Shown here: piece by piece, positions 26,801 through 41,121 of the stretch | Layout: every line of letters begins with the position of its first letter | Numbering within the stretch: the first letter of the stretch is position 1 | NCBI GenBank assembly: GCA_013397455.1 | Contig: VYZB01000223.1 | Location: 1,191,274-1,255,273 of the forward strand | DNA length: 64,000 nt | Reading direction: 5' to 3' | Origin: Crotophaga sulcirostris | Taxonomy: Eukaryota; Chordata; Aves; Cuculiformes; Crotophagidae | Program-made: the position numbers and the translations under genes | The notes under the pieces: model-generated | What the model saw: only the letters and a program-made list of their open reading frames with translations | The model's database searches: none | Told to the model about the DNA's origin: nothing

Positions 26801-29800
26801 CCCAGATACAAGACACCATTGTCACCAAATCTTCCTCTTCCCTTACATTTCACTCTAGATTTCAACTTTCCATCCCCACCACAAAATCCAAGTCTGGTTA
26901 TTTCTTCACTCAGCTTCCAAATAATTATTTCCTTTCGTTAATTAACAAAGTAAAAGCCACACTGACTTTTTTTTTATTTCTAATTACACTGATCATTGAA
27001 TGCCCTCCACTAGCTTCCTTGCCACTCTATTTTCAAAAATCTTGTCTCTCACTTTTGACACATTGACATCTTTTTAGTTAATATTGAGTGAACTACTTAT
27101 ATTTCCCCAGATGTTCAAGTCCACTGAGAAGACATTAGTATAAACCTCCTAGCAAGATTCTGAATTTTATTCTGGGCAGAGCCGAGTCACCAGAAAAAGG
27201 GCACTCTCACTCACTGCAGTTTGCCTTGGGTAGCTACAGCATAACCTTGAATAACCACCTTTTGAAGCCTCAAGGAACTATTTGTGTGAGACATGTTACA
27301 GTTACTGGGTGACCTAGGCTCTGTGCTCAGCACAGTTCCCAAGCTACCCAAGTGTTATGTACTGCATTTTGTCATGTCTTGCTTTATCCTCTCAATTTTC
27401 AGCCGTAAATTATTAGCAGGTACAAGGAATCTTTAATGTCCCTTAAAGTCTGCTAGCAGCCCATAGCATAATCTTGTCTTCCGCTGGTCAACTGAAACTG
27501 TACATAATGCCAAATTTTTGGCACCATTCACAAAGCATCTCTCTCCTTTTTCCCTTCCCAACTGTTCAACTGGTTGAATAGTTAAGACAATACTTCTCAG
27601 TTAGGATCTTTAGTCACACCTACACCTTGAAAAAGCATGAGTGCATACCTATGTGAGAGGAGAAAAAAAAATATAACATCAATCTTGAAGTAAAAGAACT
27701 GGGTTGTCAGACAAGTAGAATTCTCTGCCTCATAATTACTGCTTTAGCCTCTCTTGTTTTGAAGACATAGGAGTACAGACCCATTTCCAGGAGAATTCAT
27801 TTAAGTGAACTGTTGTTTCAGACTTCAGAGTAACTAAACTTCAGAAAAGCCACCCTGCATTTCTTTCAACTAGATCAATAAGCACATTTTAATTGTCAGG
27901 TTTGTTTACATAAGACTGTTTGAGCTGTCAAGGCCCATCAGCAACTAGATGGAAAGTGACTAGTCACCCACTCAGCTCCACATTGCTGACGTTTTTGGCA
28001 TTGCCTCATCTAACAAGCCTTGACAACCCTGGAGGCAGGAGTCCTTTTTTCCCTGCACGCAAGAGACAGCTCAGGAAAAAAAGAAATTTCTCAAAACTAA
28101 GCAGCAGCTTTTCACGTCATCTCCTCAGTTTCATGTTTTTGCCCGTGAAGAACACTTTAACAGTTTGAGTAGAAAGTGAGACAGTCCAGCGCTGCCTTCG
28201 CCCTCAAATGTCTGTGGAGTTCTATTCACAGCTGTTGACATAGCCTGTTTTTAAATCCATATGACTGGTAGAACATTAAGTTCAAGACAAATCACTGCCT
28301 TGCAAAGGCTTCTGAGCACATGGCTGCAAAAGAAAATTCTTTCCCCAGATACAAGTAGCAATCTCAGCTGAGTCACTGTAGAGATGAACTTGAGTTTGTT
28401 ACAAGGCCTCTTCTATCTTGTGCACTGCTGATAAGTGATAAATTAGACTGAGCAAAACAAGATCTTCCCTGAAAATGAGTCCAGTGTTCTAGAAACACAG
28501 TAATTAATCGTGTCAAAATCAGGCAGCAGAACCTTGTAAGCTCCCCAGGATGGGAGCAGGCAGTAACAAACTACACGACCAACTTGCTGCCCCAGGAACC
28601 CTCTCTCCACACAGCCCTGAGCACACTTCTGCTCTGAAGTAAGATAGGGACCAAGCCCAGCCTCCTCCTTCTCCCACTGAGATGCTGAAGCTGGAGATGA
28701 AAACTCCCCCAATTCTTGTCCTTTTAATCTTCTCCACTATGCTGCTCTTCCCTGTTGGTGGCAACTTCAAGAAACTGGGGGGGGCGGGGGAAAGAAGACA
28801 GGAGGTGCAAGCAAACCTTTTTCAAATGGAGAAGGGAGGAAAAAGAGGCTCTCTGCACAGTGAATATTGCAGCCCTTCAAAGCACCTGCCCTGCTGTTTC
28901 CTGTTGCTAACAGTCCAGCTGCATTCCCCCCATTTTGGGTGAATCACTAAGATTTTCTTTGGTTAAGAGAGGCTTGTCTATAAGAATGTATGTAGTCCAC
29001 TCATGGAAGAAAATGGAAACCAGTAACTTCACTGTACCAGGTGGTGGGTGCCGTGCCTTTTAAGCAGTGAGCACAAAATGCTATGCTCAAGCATTCACCG
29101 TTCACAGAGATATTTTATTTGGCAAATAAATCAAGCAAAATTTCTGCCAAAGGAGTCCATAAAGGCAGTCAAGCTACAACAACAAAAGAAGTTGCAAGAT
29201 TATTTGTATCTCAGGTTCTGAAGTCAAAAACAATAAGGACAAGAGGTACTGGAAAGCCTTGTGACATAGCAGTCCTCATTTCAGTTACAAATCATGCAGG
29301 TAGTGCATAGACTGCTCATTGAAAACCACAACTTGCAGCATGGGTGCACAACAGCAGTTCCCATATGAAAAACATTGCCTAACTACCACAACTACCAAGA
29401 CTTAAGAATAAATATCAGGCAAAACAGTTCTAAAATCTAGCTTTAGATTAAAAAGCAAAACAAAATACAAACCATAAAAAAGTCCCCATCAAAACAAAAC
29501 AAGAAAAACTTTCTCTTTACCCTAGGATACATATTGTTATATTTGCTGTAGAATGCTTTTGAAAATAATTAAAAAAACTTTAGCACACTACAACTAACCA
29601 TACTTTAGTTTTTCCAGTGTCATAAAACCAAAAATTTGCCATTTTCAGTCTTATAACTGTAGAACTAGACTTTTATACACAGGTTTTCAAACAGAACCGC
29701 TGTTCTTTTTGGAAATCATAATGCCATTATGCTTAAATTTAAGAGGGAATAATGCTGCTTGAGGATATTGCTACACACAGTTAAAAGAGAGTCTGAAGAA

Positions 29801-30622
29801 CTTAAGAGTTTTAATGAAGCCAAGGACATATTTTGCTGATCCTTACTTAAAACTTAATTTGCATATTGTAGCTCTCCTGGTGTGGCAAGACTGGCCTCGT
29901 AAGTCTTACACTGCTTGAGTGTAGTGTAATGTCACAGGCACACTTGGAACTTGAAGTGCCAGCTCTACCTGTAGTGATGCTTTGCAAGACCACAACACAT
30001 GGCAAGACAACCTTGCCATGCCCAGCAGAAGAGGGGCCACCTCACTGCTTAAGCAGCTCAGACCACTCAGCAGCACAACTGCTTCTTAGTGTATTGTAAT
30101 AATCTGGCCTATACAATCAACCAAAAATCTTATTATCATTTCCCTTCATTTAACTGTAAATATTTTGTACAAGTTAAAATAAAAAACCCAACCCTCTCGA
30201 TAACGTGTTACTCCAAATTATAGCTTAGATTACAAACAAACCAGACAACCCTAGAACTACTATGAAAGAAATACCGTCTTCTCTGCCTACATTCATATGA
30301 CTTTGACAACACCAGGATCAATCTGTTTTTCTATAGAACTATAGTGCAGTGTTACTCCTCCAGATGCAATTGCTACGTGCTTTGAAAAGCACAACTTTAA
30401 AGCTTGTTTGGGAATTTCAAGCTCCAGCCTTAAAAAAGCAAAACAATTATTAAGAATAATAAAAGCAAAGGGAGGGTTTCCTTCTGTAACACATTATTTT
30501 TCTTTCACGGTACCTGCAAATTCAAAAGAAATTACTCTTTTCCCCTGTTCTCCGCCTATTCTCTTCAGGTTTTTTTCTTTGCATTTCTCTGACCCTACAA
30601 ACTTCCTTCCATGTTTTCCGTT
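23831..30622. other. Gene-free intergenic DNA
   Basis: Unique sequence with only short open frames and poly(A) or poly(G) runs (for example 28779-28794). Nothing in it resembles a known protein, RNA gene or repeat family that I can name. Confidence 0.55.
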
Positions 30623-30875
30623 CATAGAATCATTTTGTTGGAAAAGACCTTTGAAATCATCAAATCCAACCTTATCTGTCCGCTACTAAAACCATATCCC
30701 TGAGCACCTCATGTATCCATCTTTTAAAGACCTCCAGGGATGAGGACTCAACCACTTCCCTGGGTAGCCTGTCCCACTGGACCTGTTTCACTGCATCTTC
30801 CCCTGAGCCAGGCTTAATAGTTACTCTCCTTCTTGCAAGTAAGCTTTTCCTCCTAAAAGTGCAAAATGAGCCCTT
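30623..30875 (-). repeat. Older CR1 LINE 3' fragment
   Basis: Minus orientation. The plus strand reads catagaatcattttgttgga, then gacctttgaaatcatc and gacctccagggatgaggact and onward. This is the CR1 3' end and adjoining region of a subfamily distinct from the copies at 23.0, 41.1 and 62.3 kb. It is diverged, with no intact frame. Confidence 0.8.
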
Positions 30876-33800
30876 TTAATCTACTATTATCCTGAATCAT
30901 TTTAAACAGGAAGGGCAGGTAAAGACACAGTTCTTTCATTCACAGTAGCTGCTGTACAACAATGCATTAAAACCTTTTTTTTTTTTTAATCTGAATAAAA
31001 CCTGATCTAAGATTAAGCGCATATATGAAGATCTGCAAGTATAAGCTATTCTTTACTAAATTTTAAATTGGAGCCTTCTGAAAACAGGATACTTCAGCAT
31101 TTTTTCCTCGTTCACTTTAGCTCCTCAGCATCTACAGACTGCCCCTTTGGGAAAAGGATTTCCATTTAACTGACGTGCAACAACAGCTACAAAAATAATA
31201 TTGCTTGTGCATGCAGAATATCAAACAACTGCAAATAAAATAGGAAAATATTTTGATATATGACCATCGATTGTGGTGCTAACTTCATCAAAAGGAAGAG
31301 CAGTGCATAAAAACATGGCACAACAAATGCAGATCATTACAAAGAATTATTTAATAAGATGCAGCATACTATCAAAAAAAGCAGCTGGCTTTTTATCCTC
31401 CAATAATTTCTTGTTTTTCTAAATCAAAAGCTATAACCCTTAATAACAGTTTGTTTTATCTCAAAAAGAAGTGAAATATTCCATGCATTTAGGATAATAA
31501 AAATAAAACAAATATCTAAGGATTAACTAAAGCCTTACAAAACTCTTCATCAGGTTTTACCAGTTTCCCACACACCCTGCCCAACAGCATCCCCAGCTGC
31601 TCTGACCAGTCAATGAAGCATTCATAGTTTTCATTTCCCTCTTGTAATTCCCTTTTACAAAAAAAAAAAATAAAATAAAGAAACTGAGCAGCCAGGAATG
31701 GTGTTGCACAGGTCTGGTCAAGTGCAAGTTTATTGTTTTACAAAAAGGTCCCGAAGTGGATCCAGTTATTATTTCATGGTATCATCTAACAGCCTTTCCT
31801 TCCTCTTTATCAGGTATTTGATGGGAAGATTGCTAAGAGATCTTCTCATTTGTAAGAAGCTTATCAACTCCTAATACTGCAGAGTCAAAATTAATCTCCT
31901 TGAATTAAATCGATACTGCAGCTGAGACTGATGCTATGGCATAATGGATACAGGCTGAAAGGGATGTATATGCTGAAAAAAAAAAAAAAAGAAATCACAC
32001 AAGTACAGTCAGAATACAAAATGAAGTTGCAGATATCCTAGGCCTAATTCTTTTAAACAGAAGATATTCAAGCATCCACACTCTGTACCCAGCCCCCCAA
32101 CTCCCATCCCCTCAGTTATACTAGAGGAGGCAAACCTGCACATGAATGAAATAAACTACCTTTTACAAGCAGGAAACTAGTGCATCAGATGTTAAGAATT
32201 ACAGATTCATTAACATTGCAATAGCCTGCAAAATGCCTTTCTTTGGTATCCACAAGTTAAAGTACAGTAACTATGAATTTTCAGCAACCTGCCTACTGTA
32301 AGGGTAAAAAAAAAAAACCCTAAAAAAACCTACTTTGCTAGTAGGGTGTTGTGTCCAAATAAACCTTACCTTTGTTCTCAAATATCAGTTCAAACAGAAA
32401 TGTGTTCCATTGTCTCAAAAAGCTTCAGCAACTGCCACTTCTGATTTCCCAGAGAAAATTATCTCTTCAGCTCCATGAAATTCTGATGAACTTAAGAACT
32501 GTACAAGCCTAGTGAGAAACAAACAAGTTATAGGGAAGCCTCCAGGAAGAGATTTTAAGCTGTGTATATCAACAAATCACCAAGATTCAGATTACCAAGA
32601 GGTCTGTGATATTGCTGTAGGTCTTCCTATTGCAGCTCTTCCTAGCACTTCTCATGGGAAATCTGCAGTTATCGTTAATATTGCTGACCTTTGACAGGTC
32701 TTTGAAAAAGGATTGTGAAACCAATGGTCTGATGAAATGATGAAAACAGGTAACATTTAGGTGGAGTGCATCTGACCTTGTCTAATACACAGAAAGACCA
32801 AATGGGATCAGTTGCCCTACATCTGCAGGTTCCAAGTCTTTACAATCAGGAATCCGCAAGTCAACAATCCAAGCAAACTGGCAGTTGTGGTGCAAACTCA
32901 TTCCCCATGCTTGGGCCATACTTACTCAAATTAACAAACTGTAGTTTTGAAGGTCATACAATCAATTTTGGCTCCTGAAGAATTTAAAATAGGAATGTCC
33001 CAACAGTGCAACTCAGTCAATAAAAACATCACTTAGATTTACAAAACAAAACCAGCATTCTGTCAATATTTTCCAAAAGCCTTCTAGTTACTTACTGCAC
33101 TATCACCTGCGCTAAGTTTGCAAGGTTGACCTTCATTTGCACCAGGGAAGATACTTAAGCCTCTAAACTTCAACATCGAGGACACCTAGAGCCCAAGGCA
33201 AGTACTAAACCCAGCTACACTAATGAGAGCTGATATTCAAATGTGTTTTCTGAAGTTGTTTAACGTGGTGTTACTCTCTAGAGGACAGACTGCAGGCAGC
33301 ATGGCTGAGACACATTACTTATGTGAGCAAAATGAAGCATTATCTTTGTAGCTAGGTAGCTTGTGACAGTAGGAAACCTTGAATGTTCCTATATTCGGGT
33401 ACTCAAAGAAAAGCAAGTTTCACTAGAACATCCTCTGCAGCCACCCAGAGCAGCAGTGCAAGGCAAAAGTTCATGAACTGCCACGCTAAGAGCCACTGAA
33501 ATAAAAACTCACACAAAATGCATCTTTAAGGCACCTTGTGCCACATACAATTCAGAGAAACAGCCTGTTAAATAAATTGTGACTCTTTAGTACATAAAGA
33601 ACAATAACACTAGATGTGCAAAACAGAACCATTGGTTTAATACCCTAATTTTATGTCTTGATGAAGTATTTAAACTAGTTCACAGTGGGACAGTGGTGAC
33701 AATATGTCTCACAGAACAGATCACAAGATTTGTTAACAATATATTACTCAACTGAGTTTCCCTCAAAACTGAGCCATTCAAAAAATCCCTTTTCAGTCAC

Positions 33801-36800
33801 CAGCAACCAAAAATCTCCTGATTGTGTATTACTCACAACCTTTTGTGGTAACTGAGAGACTGAGCAGGAAATTTGTGCAGAATGGGATCTCTACCTATTT
33901 TCCTCAAAGAGGATGACGAATGTCTGCCCAAGAGGCAAATCCTGTACTCTGCAGAGACTAAGACTGCTCTAAGGCTAAGTCTCTGAAGGACTGGATTAGT
34001 AGTTCAACAGTGCAGTCCCAGTATAAGGATCACAAGTAATCCATGCCTCCACACAGGAGAACAACCCATTCGGCATCTTCCTCTCTCTCAGAGCTGATTT
34101 TATCAACGCCTCTGGTTCAGCCATACTGGCTGATACACAGAAAACAGTAATTTCAAAATGCATGAAGTAGACTTTTTCTCCTCTTGAAGGATTAATAGCT
34201 TTTACCTTCAAACAGTTCATACTCCTTCATCAGTTAAGATCAGAAACAAGAGAAAGAGCCATTTATTAAAAACAGGTGCCTGGCAGAATGAAACAAAAGC
34301 ATCTTCCTCAAAAATTAGAGGGGGTGGTTGACATTACCTGTCAAAGCCTGCTAACATTTGGGCTTGCAGCCAGCTATATGAAGGCACAGTTTGGTGGTAC
34401 AGCGACTTAGAATCTCTTCCTTGCAGTAGTTTGTGACAAAAGTAGAAGAGGTCAGCTCATGTACATGACCATCTTGGTACTTCTAGTTAAGAGAAAGTAC
34501 CAGCTGTAGAAAAAGTTAAACTACATCTTTTTAAGGATACATTTGGGGTTAGAAAATAATGGTTGATTGTATTTCTGTGGGTTCTGCAGTCCATACTCCT
34601 GTGAGATGTCAGCAATATCCAGGCTGACAAAGAAGGGATTGGAAGGGAAACTGTTCATGATATGTGTGAAACAAGCTATACCTTGAAGAAAACCAGTTCT
34701 TTGCACGGTAAGGGGACTGAGGATAGTTCTGTGACTCTCAGTAGTGCTTTGTTGAAGAAATTGCTATGGGATATGACAAGAGGCCAACAGATTTTCCTTG
34801 CCTTTAAATCTCAGAGAACATGCAAGTTGTTCTTAAAAACTAGAATAACAGAATTCGCTTACATGACCTTTCTTAACATTATTGGAAAAGGAATTTAATG
34901 GTGGGGTCAAATGTGATAAAAGGCGTACAAAAGCCAAAATCTTTAAAGCATAAGCTAGCAGAACTATTCAGGGTTACCATCATTCATGTCAGTGGTTGAA
35001 ACAATGTTTTTTCCTAGTAGGGACAGAGTAGCAATAGTTGTTTGTTCTGAGTGCATCACATGGAACCACAATGCAGAAGTGGATACAAAGTGTGATTCCC
35101 ACTCTCCAAAAATTGCAAGGGGGGGATTTTTGCATGTTTGTTCCCTAGGCTATCAATGGGAATGGATTGTTGCAAGTAGCTTTATCTTGTTTATTAAAAA
35201 AAAAGGTTATCTGAAATAGGAGAAAAATTCAAAGAAACTGACTCTAGAATTTCAGAGAAACCAGACTATGTTATATCTAAAAGGGGATGAAGAAACAAAG
35301 AGGCTTATGAGTGGGAACCTCATGATTGTCACAGTAAGATGATGTCATGCATTAAGTATATACTCCTTTAAATTGCATTGCAACACCAACTGAAAACCAG
35401 AGCAACAGGCTCCATTACATCACATAGACCTCATGCTGCACGGTGTCGCTCACAAATGCTTTAAATGCTGCCAGTCTTCCCAGTCACACCAGCTGCTCTT
35501 CACACACAACCAGCTATCAGCAGCTACCAATTTGAACAGAATGAGAACGTCACCATCTGCACCCTGCAGACAGGGGCCTTGCTACTGCCAGATTTAAATT
35601 TCAGCACAGCTAAAGCCAAAGTGCCACAGTCAGCTCAAGGTAGAACGAAGTAAAGCTGCAAAATTCGCAGCATGAGAAGTGCTTAAAGAAGCATATCCAT
35701 CACTCATTGTGCAACATACATAGTGGTTTTTAGTTAACAAGTAGAGGGTGGGAAACAATCAGTATCTATGTCTGCAGAAAGCATCACAATAAGCATTTTT
35801 CTGCTGCACTATTTTCCTCTCCATAAACTCTACTAGCTAGATACTAGAGCAACACTACTTTTTTGAAAAAACTCCAGAGTTGGCCTGCAAGACTCCCTGT
35901 GTTCACTGGTCACATTCAGGCAACTTGAAGTAACGCCAGAAAGCATCACACACTAACATTTACTAAGATACTGTATAAGCTTCCAAACAACTCAGTATTT
36001 TCCTAATGCCCAGGAGCATCTAACCCACACAGATGAAAACATAAGCTAAACAGAATAATTTGCTCAGCAGTGTATTATGACTTTTACATATGCTGCAAAT
36101 AGTAAAGGGTGACCCAGCTTAACAGTCTAAACCACAGAATTAATAATTTTCTGCCATGGTTGTTCCGAGTATCTTTGAATAACTATCTCCTTCTGCATTT
36201 TCCTCTCACCCTTAGAACAAAAGGAAAAGTAAAAGCAAAAGCATAGTGTTTTGAAAAGAGCTCTGTAATTGGTACAAAAGGTGGCAGTTCGAACCCTGAA
36301 GAACATGTAGCATCTGCTTACAATTCTGCAGTACAAACAAACTATAAGCTAGTGAAAGCATATTGAATATGTTCTGGCAGAAAATCATGTCTCCCCAGGG
36401 AGGGAGGTGTTGGTAATGCCTTAGGGACAGAGATTTTGCTGTCTTCCCTCCCTCTATTGACTATATTTAATGACATAAGGCTTTTCCCATACATGCAGCT
36501 TTTCCTGTTGAAAAGCACGGCACTTGGGACATGACACTTTGATCTTCTCTTCCAAGTTAACAGCAAAATCCACAAGTCTGTCTACACTGCAAAATTCAGC
36601 ATAAGGAAGCAAATCTTGAGCTAGCTAAAAACAAGCTGTGAGCATTATAGTTAAAACACTGCAGTGCACTACAAAGGTTATTTATTGAGTTGAAACGTAG
36701 CGCTAATTTACACCAGATACAATGTCACATTCACAAGGCCAAGCAGCTTTCAAGAGCCACATCCATAGTTTGGAAGAGCATGATTTTGCACTGTGTAGAT

Positions 36801-39800
36801 GTAACTATGCCTGATGCATGTTGAGTATCCTTGCAACACAGAAAGTGGAACAGGGCAGGCAGAGTAAGCTACGGTGATGACTGAGATGAGGTTTATAAAA
36901 CAACCAAGATAATTTGTAAAAGAAGGATCCATCTAGAGTTTCTAGACACAAAGACATCACCTCTGATCCAGCGAGTGCAGGGATTGATCTGACAGCTAAC
37001 ACAGGATGGCTGCATTCTTGAATGTCCAAACTGCAACACCTGTGCCTCGTTGGCCATGCTTGGGCCATCTCCCATGTCAGGGCTGCCTCACTCAGCTCTT
37101 TTGAGATTCTAGGCATCTCTCTGCCTCAGTCTTTTACCCAGTCTCTCACTGCTTCCTATCAGTCCACAACTATTTCACCCCCATTCGTATCATTTGAGTC
37201 AGGAGACTTACCTGCTAGTACACCCTATATTTACTGCTCTTGCTTTGAGTGACAGCAGTGACCTTGGTGAGCTTTTCTCAGACGACAATCATAGTGAATA
37301 GAGTAGCCCTCATGGTTGAATTATTTCAAACATTTACTATTGTATCTTTGCAATCAAATATCCCATGCCCCCTGAAAACTGAGCCCAGTTTCTAACATTC
37401 ACTGTCTCCTCTCACAAAACCCAGGTTAAAATACTAATTTTAGCAAGATGAGTTACATGCCAAGGGGAAGGGGCAACATGACAGTAAGAGGCCAGATTTA
37501 CTATATAGCGAAAGACATGAGAAACAGGTCTGTAGCAGAACTGGAAAACAATCACAGATCTCAGCTACTTGGGTAAAATCTATTCCTACGTGCATTGCTT
37601 AACCTCTCTACTTGCACAGCCTTGAGAAGAAGCTAAAGCACAAAAAGTTTTGCTAACTCTGCAGTTCCCCTTTATACAGTGTAGTGGAATGACACATTAA
37701 AGACCTCATAGTGACTTTGTATCTTCCCTTTTTCCTGTTCTGCATACTGCTACAATCCTTTATTCTCAGATTTCACCAGATATTACCTTGTCCCTCTTAG
37801 AGCTGCCTTTTGAATCAGTGGCAATTATTATTTTAAAGGGCAATATAAAATGATGAGGATATTTACAGATATCCTTAAAGCAGACAGCTTATCATTTCTC
37901 TATTAGATCGCCTTCTCAACTTCTCTAGGTGCAGCATGTGTAACGTTGCAGAGAACAATTTGCATATCAAAGATACAAGGAAGTTCAATGCTTTGGCTGA
38001 CAGCATGATCAATACATGCTGTACAGTATATTAAAGAAGCCTGACTCTACATCAGACCAGTGCTAGCATTTTTACCCTTTGTAGCTCAAAGTGCTTGAGA
38101 CTGCCTAAACCCAGGCATAAAGCTATCTGCATTTAAACTATACAAAGATGTGTCACTATTTCCAAAGAAATGAGTAAACAAGAGTTCATTGACAGTTACA
38201 CCACCTGCAAGAAGCCATTAATCAAACAGCTAAAACAGATTTCACTCAACATAAAATCCACTAGAACTCAGAATGAAGAATTTCTCTATTCTGCACCCCA
38301 AAGAGGAACCAGTCCCTTCTGTCACCCATAACTGTCCCAGTAACCTTAAAAAATGAGGACAAGAAGGATGCAGTCAGTCAGAGTTTCAAGCACCAAGAAT
38401 TAGAAATAGGATTTCCCTGTATCACAGCTGACTGTCCATGCCCCTGGGTTATTATGCATGCAGAGGGATTCCTCCAGTTCTGGCTTTCAGAAAGCCTGCC
38501 TGGGACTTGAGCAACCTTCAGCCAACAAAACGTCACTGAAACTGTAGATTCCGAACAGGAGAGTGACTGGTATGGGCTATACTCCAACACAGCCGTGAGC
38601 AGATGGACCAGCAGCTCTTCTCTTCCACGCTCTATTCAAAGGGTATTGCCATATGGGAGGAAAAAGAGTCTAACCCAAGTAGAGCTGGGTACTACACATC
38701 CAAACTTAGCCTATTCCTTAAGCAATCGCACACAGTCTTGTGGAAGAAGTACAGTAGTGGAGCCCTATCTCCTTTTATAGGAATTCCCCTCTCTCTGAAA
38801 AAAAAAAAAAAATCTTTGGGGAAATCATCTTAGCATCACTACCACTGTTTGAGGGCCTAACCATAGGCAGTGCTTTGCTATAGCATATGTGGAAACAAGA
38901 ATTACAGTCAGGAGAACTGTCTTTAAGCTGCTTTCTCATCACACTATCATGTATGACCAAGTTTACTGTTTGTGTACTTGTTCAAAACTAGGTGTTCTTT
39001 TGCATTTTACACTCTTCAGAGACATTCGCATCTTTGTTTAAGCGATCCTGCATATATACATATATAGCATATATATTCAACACTATTTACTAAATACTCA
39101 TGCAGTTCTATTTAATACCATTTAATTTGAGCTCCTGCTTTTCATGGGCTGGCAGTGTAATTTCAGCCTGAGCACGAAAAACAATTGGCCTCGTGTTGGT
39201 TCCTTGTGATTTGTATTGACATAACACTATTCATCTATCCCAAAGCAGTTTCACCCACCCACGCCTGAAAAAGCAGCCATTCATTTCTAAACCTAAAAGC
39301 CATTTCATTTCACAAACCCATCAGTCACCTCTGAGGGGTAGCTACACAACCATACCACACCAGTTCAAGAAAACCAATTAGGGGTGCAAGGCTGTAAGGC
39401 AAAAACCCCTGCAGACAGGTCAGTGTCAGCCCTTGGAAAATAAAACCTCTTTCCTTTGCCAGAGAAAAGGAAAGAAAAACAAACTATCTTTCAGCTTAAA
39501 TCAGGTATTTCTAATAACTAAACACAAATCAGAAATCATTTAATAGCAATCACAATTTTAAGAATTGACTCACAACCCAAGGCTAGTAATAATATTATCC
39601 TGCTATTCTTTTCTTTACCAGGCTACCCCATACTAACGGTTCCTAAAATTTAAGGTCATGAGAGATTTCAGATTCATATCAGAAAGCTAACTTCTTCTCA
39701 AAGGAGCCAGCCCAAAAAAAAGTAGTCTGTGTAATAGAGAACAGCAGAGCACATGCCATCACATTTAAAATGAAAGCTCACAAGGTCTCAACCACGCTTG

Positions 39801-40524
39801 CATCTGCCCTACCTGACAGCCTAGCCTCCTCCCTCAGTCTGTCTTTGCAAACTCCTAAATTCCCCATCCAGAGGTGGTGATTTTTATAGCAGGTGTTGCT
39901 CATCCCACCCTTGATGCCAATCAGAGCTGCAGTTAACCCTTCATTATCCCTTCATCAGGGCAGCTAAGGATGTTGTTTCCCTTCCTTCAAAGCTCTGATG
40001 CTGCAGTCTGTGTGTGAAAAGGAACGAAGCACTTACCATCTACCTGCTGCTTTCCATCACTGAAGGTTCTTGTGCTGAGAAGATGTGCAGATCTTGTACT
40101 GTTACATTCTGGTAACACCACACTCTTTGCCACAGGGCCAGCTCACTTCAGGACACAGCTCTCTCATTGTCAGAGCGCATTGGCTTGACAAAGTAGTGGT
40201 GGCAAAACCACATTTTCTGTGGAAGAAACACATTGCAGGAAAGCCTTCAGTGAACTCTGTCGTCTTTCATAAGCCCTGAGGCATGTTTCTTGCTAGTAGA
40301 ACAGATAACAGGATGCTTACAGCAGTGTATGATATTAGGAAAAAATCTCCAGTGTAAAATGTTAGTCCCATCACAAGTAAGAATTAGACAAGCATGTGTG
40401 AATTCTTCATAAACTCAGTCATCCTTACTGTTATCAACAAGCCAAATCAGAAACCTAGCCTGCTGCTGCTCTGCAATTTGAGCATGTTCTGCGAGAGACA
40501 GTGAGATGGGCAGGGGACCACCAG
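30876..40524. other. Gene-free intergenic DNA
   Basis: AT-rich unique sequence. The only item noted is a transcript-end-like AATAAA context on the minus strand at 31729-31734. A GTTCGAACC string near 36287 resembles a tRNA B box but has no cloverleaf around it. Confidence 0.55.
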
Positions 40525-40705
40525 CACCGAGAGGAGAAGCTGTGGGGGCTGGGTTTGTTCAGACTAGGGAAGAGACAGCTTCAGGGGGACACAAAACCAG
40601 CCCCTCAGTAACTAGAAGAGGTTTATTGAGAATATGGATCTAGGCTTCTTATTGAGGTGCTCTGCAGAGAAAAAAGGGACAATTGACATAAATTGAAAAA
40701 AAACC
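40525..40705 (+). repeat. Degraded CR1 LINE fragment
   Basis: The plus strand contains the CR1 segment around ggggctgggtttgttcagac, then gagacagcttcagggggaca, matching the block at 60950-61010. It becomes too diverged to follow after about 40700, and no 3' tail is visible. Confidence 0.6.
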
Positions 40706-41121
40706 CACCATATTTCAGATAAAGAAAGTAATTTTCTCTATAAGATTAATTAAGGATCAAGTTACCCAGATTCCTTGAAGATTTTCGAGACTGGGTCAAT
40801 TCGTGAGCCCTCTGATGTGGATTCAGCGTGACCTTGCTTCGAGCAGGAGTCCCCTGCCGCCCTCCTGGCTGTGGTGTCCCTGCGACGCTATCAACCAAGA
40901 GCATTAACCTTCCCACAGCCAGGCAGAAGTCAGCCACTGGATGTCACCCTGCACTCACCAAACAGCACTGATCCCACAGCCACACCAAGAATCAAATCCT
41001 ATTGCAGTGGGGAAGCTATCTTCATTACAAGCTTTTTCCTTCAGGTAACGATTTACAAGTATTACACTTCTTCAAAGCCAGCCCTGCTGAAAAATACACA
41101 ACAGTTTAGTTAAAAAGCTTT

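Noticed and set aside
36280..36300. tRNA B-box-like string GTTCGAACC
   Set aside because: No A box or cloverleaf stems can be formed at the required distance on either strand.
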